A stretch of DNA of 64,000 nucleotides, taken from assembly GCA_000440235.1 (NCBI GenBank), contig ALKQ01000044.1:1-64000 (forward strand). The letters are read 5' to 3'. The position numbers and the translations under genes are program-made. Shown here in pieces: positions 63,912 through 64,000 of the stretch; positions within the stretch are counted from its first letter, which is position 1; every line of letters begins with the position of its first letter. Under the pieces are notes generated by a model. It saw only the letters and a list, made by a program, of their open reading frames with translations. It ran no database searches and was not told where the DNA came from. This DNA is from Streptococcus suis 10581 (GTDB lineage: Bacteria > Bacillota > Bacilli > Lactobacillales > Streptococcaceae).

Positions 63912-64000
63912 TTATTCAATAATCTGTGTTTCTGCTACTTTTTTATACCAATAAGCACTTTTCTTTGGATAACGTTCTTGGGTATCAAAGTCAACATAGA
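63912..64000 (-). CDS. lacG: 6-phospho-beta-galactosidase, C-terminal end
   Basis: Only the last 28 complete codons are in the window (the gene continues past 64000). They read YVDFDTQERYPKKSAYWY, then KKVAETQIIE and stop, which is the conserved C-terminus of glycoside hydrolase family 1 phospho-beta-galactosidases. It hydrolyses lactose-6-phosphate. A family-1 6-phospho-beta-glucosidase cannot be excluded from the fragment. Confidence 0.75.
   Translation of the reverse strand, partial: YVDFDTQERYPKKSAYWYKKVAETQIIE

Overview
The window is chromosomal DNA of a low-GC Gram-positive bacterium, almost certainly a Streptococcus close to S. suis. The signs are the hrcA-grpE-dnaK-dnaJ operon with CIRCE, the mevalonate operon, PerR with a PmtA-type metal ATPase, adhE/adhP with Rex-like sites, hisS-rpmF-rpmG, and the end of a lac operon. 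The species name is inference; no 16S or MLST locus is present.

Layout. 0-3.3 kb: an overlapping minus-strand operon (truA, pyridoxal kinase, ECF S component, UPF0340, DUF1349). 3.4-7.8 kb: perR, PerR-box-driven pmtA, and a DUF2975/YozG-type regulator cassette. 7.8-11 kb: amino-acid ABC genes and an amidase. 11-17.4 kb: the heat-shock operon, broken up by hairpin repeats. 17.5-22.5 kb: PadR/DUF2812, an Rgg regulator beside a small secreted protein and a bacteriocin-immunity-like ABC transporter, and a phosphatase. 22.5-28 kb: PFL/ACT pair and a heterodimeric ABC exporter. 28-32.2 kb: the mevalonate operon. 32.5-39.8 kb: a six-gene transport operon (two CydCD/YbtPQ-like ABC half-transporters, ECF S-T-A components, MATE). 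40-47.98 kb: thrC, adhE, adhP, hisS, rpmF, rpmG. 62-64 kb: a metallophosphoesterase, a LacX-like epimerase and the end of a 6-phospho-beta-galactosidase gene.

The accessory region is 47.98-61.97 kb. An island of about 12.4 kb is inserted at the 3' end of rpmG. A tyrosine integrase sits at its right end. Its replication module encodes a Rep with HUH endonuclease and SF3 helicase motifs, preceded by a perfect stem-loop displaying the nonanucleotide TAGTATTAC. This is the origin architecture of eukaryotic circular ssDNA (CRESS) viruses and geminivirus-like replicons, here in a bacterial chromosome. The left half carries a minus-strand cassette: ribbon-helix-helix protein, HEPN-motif protein, eukaryotic-type Ser/Thr kinase and DUF3800-like protein. 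It looks like an undescribed defence system. Divergent from it are a membrane coiled-coil protein and two lipoproteins.

The rpmG 3' end (Thr-Glu-Val-Lys-stop) recurs three times, at 47.97, 60.40 and 61.86 kb. Between the second and third copies lie cadD/cadX cadmium resistance genes and the last 28 codons of another integrase. The locus is therefore a tandem accretion site holding one intact island and one deleted one.
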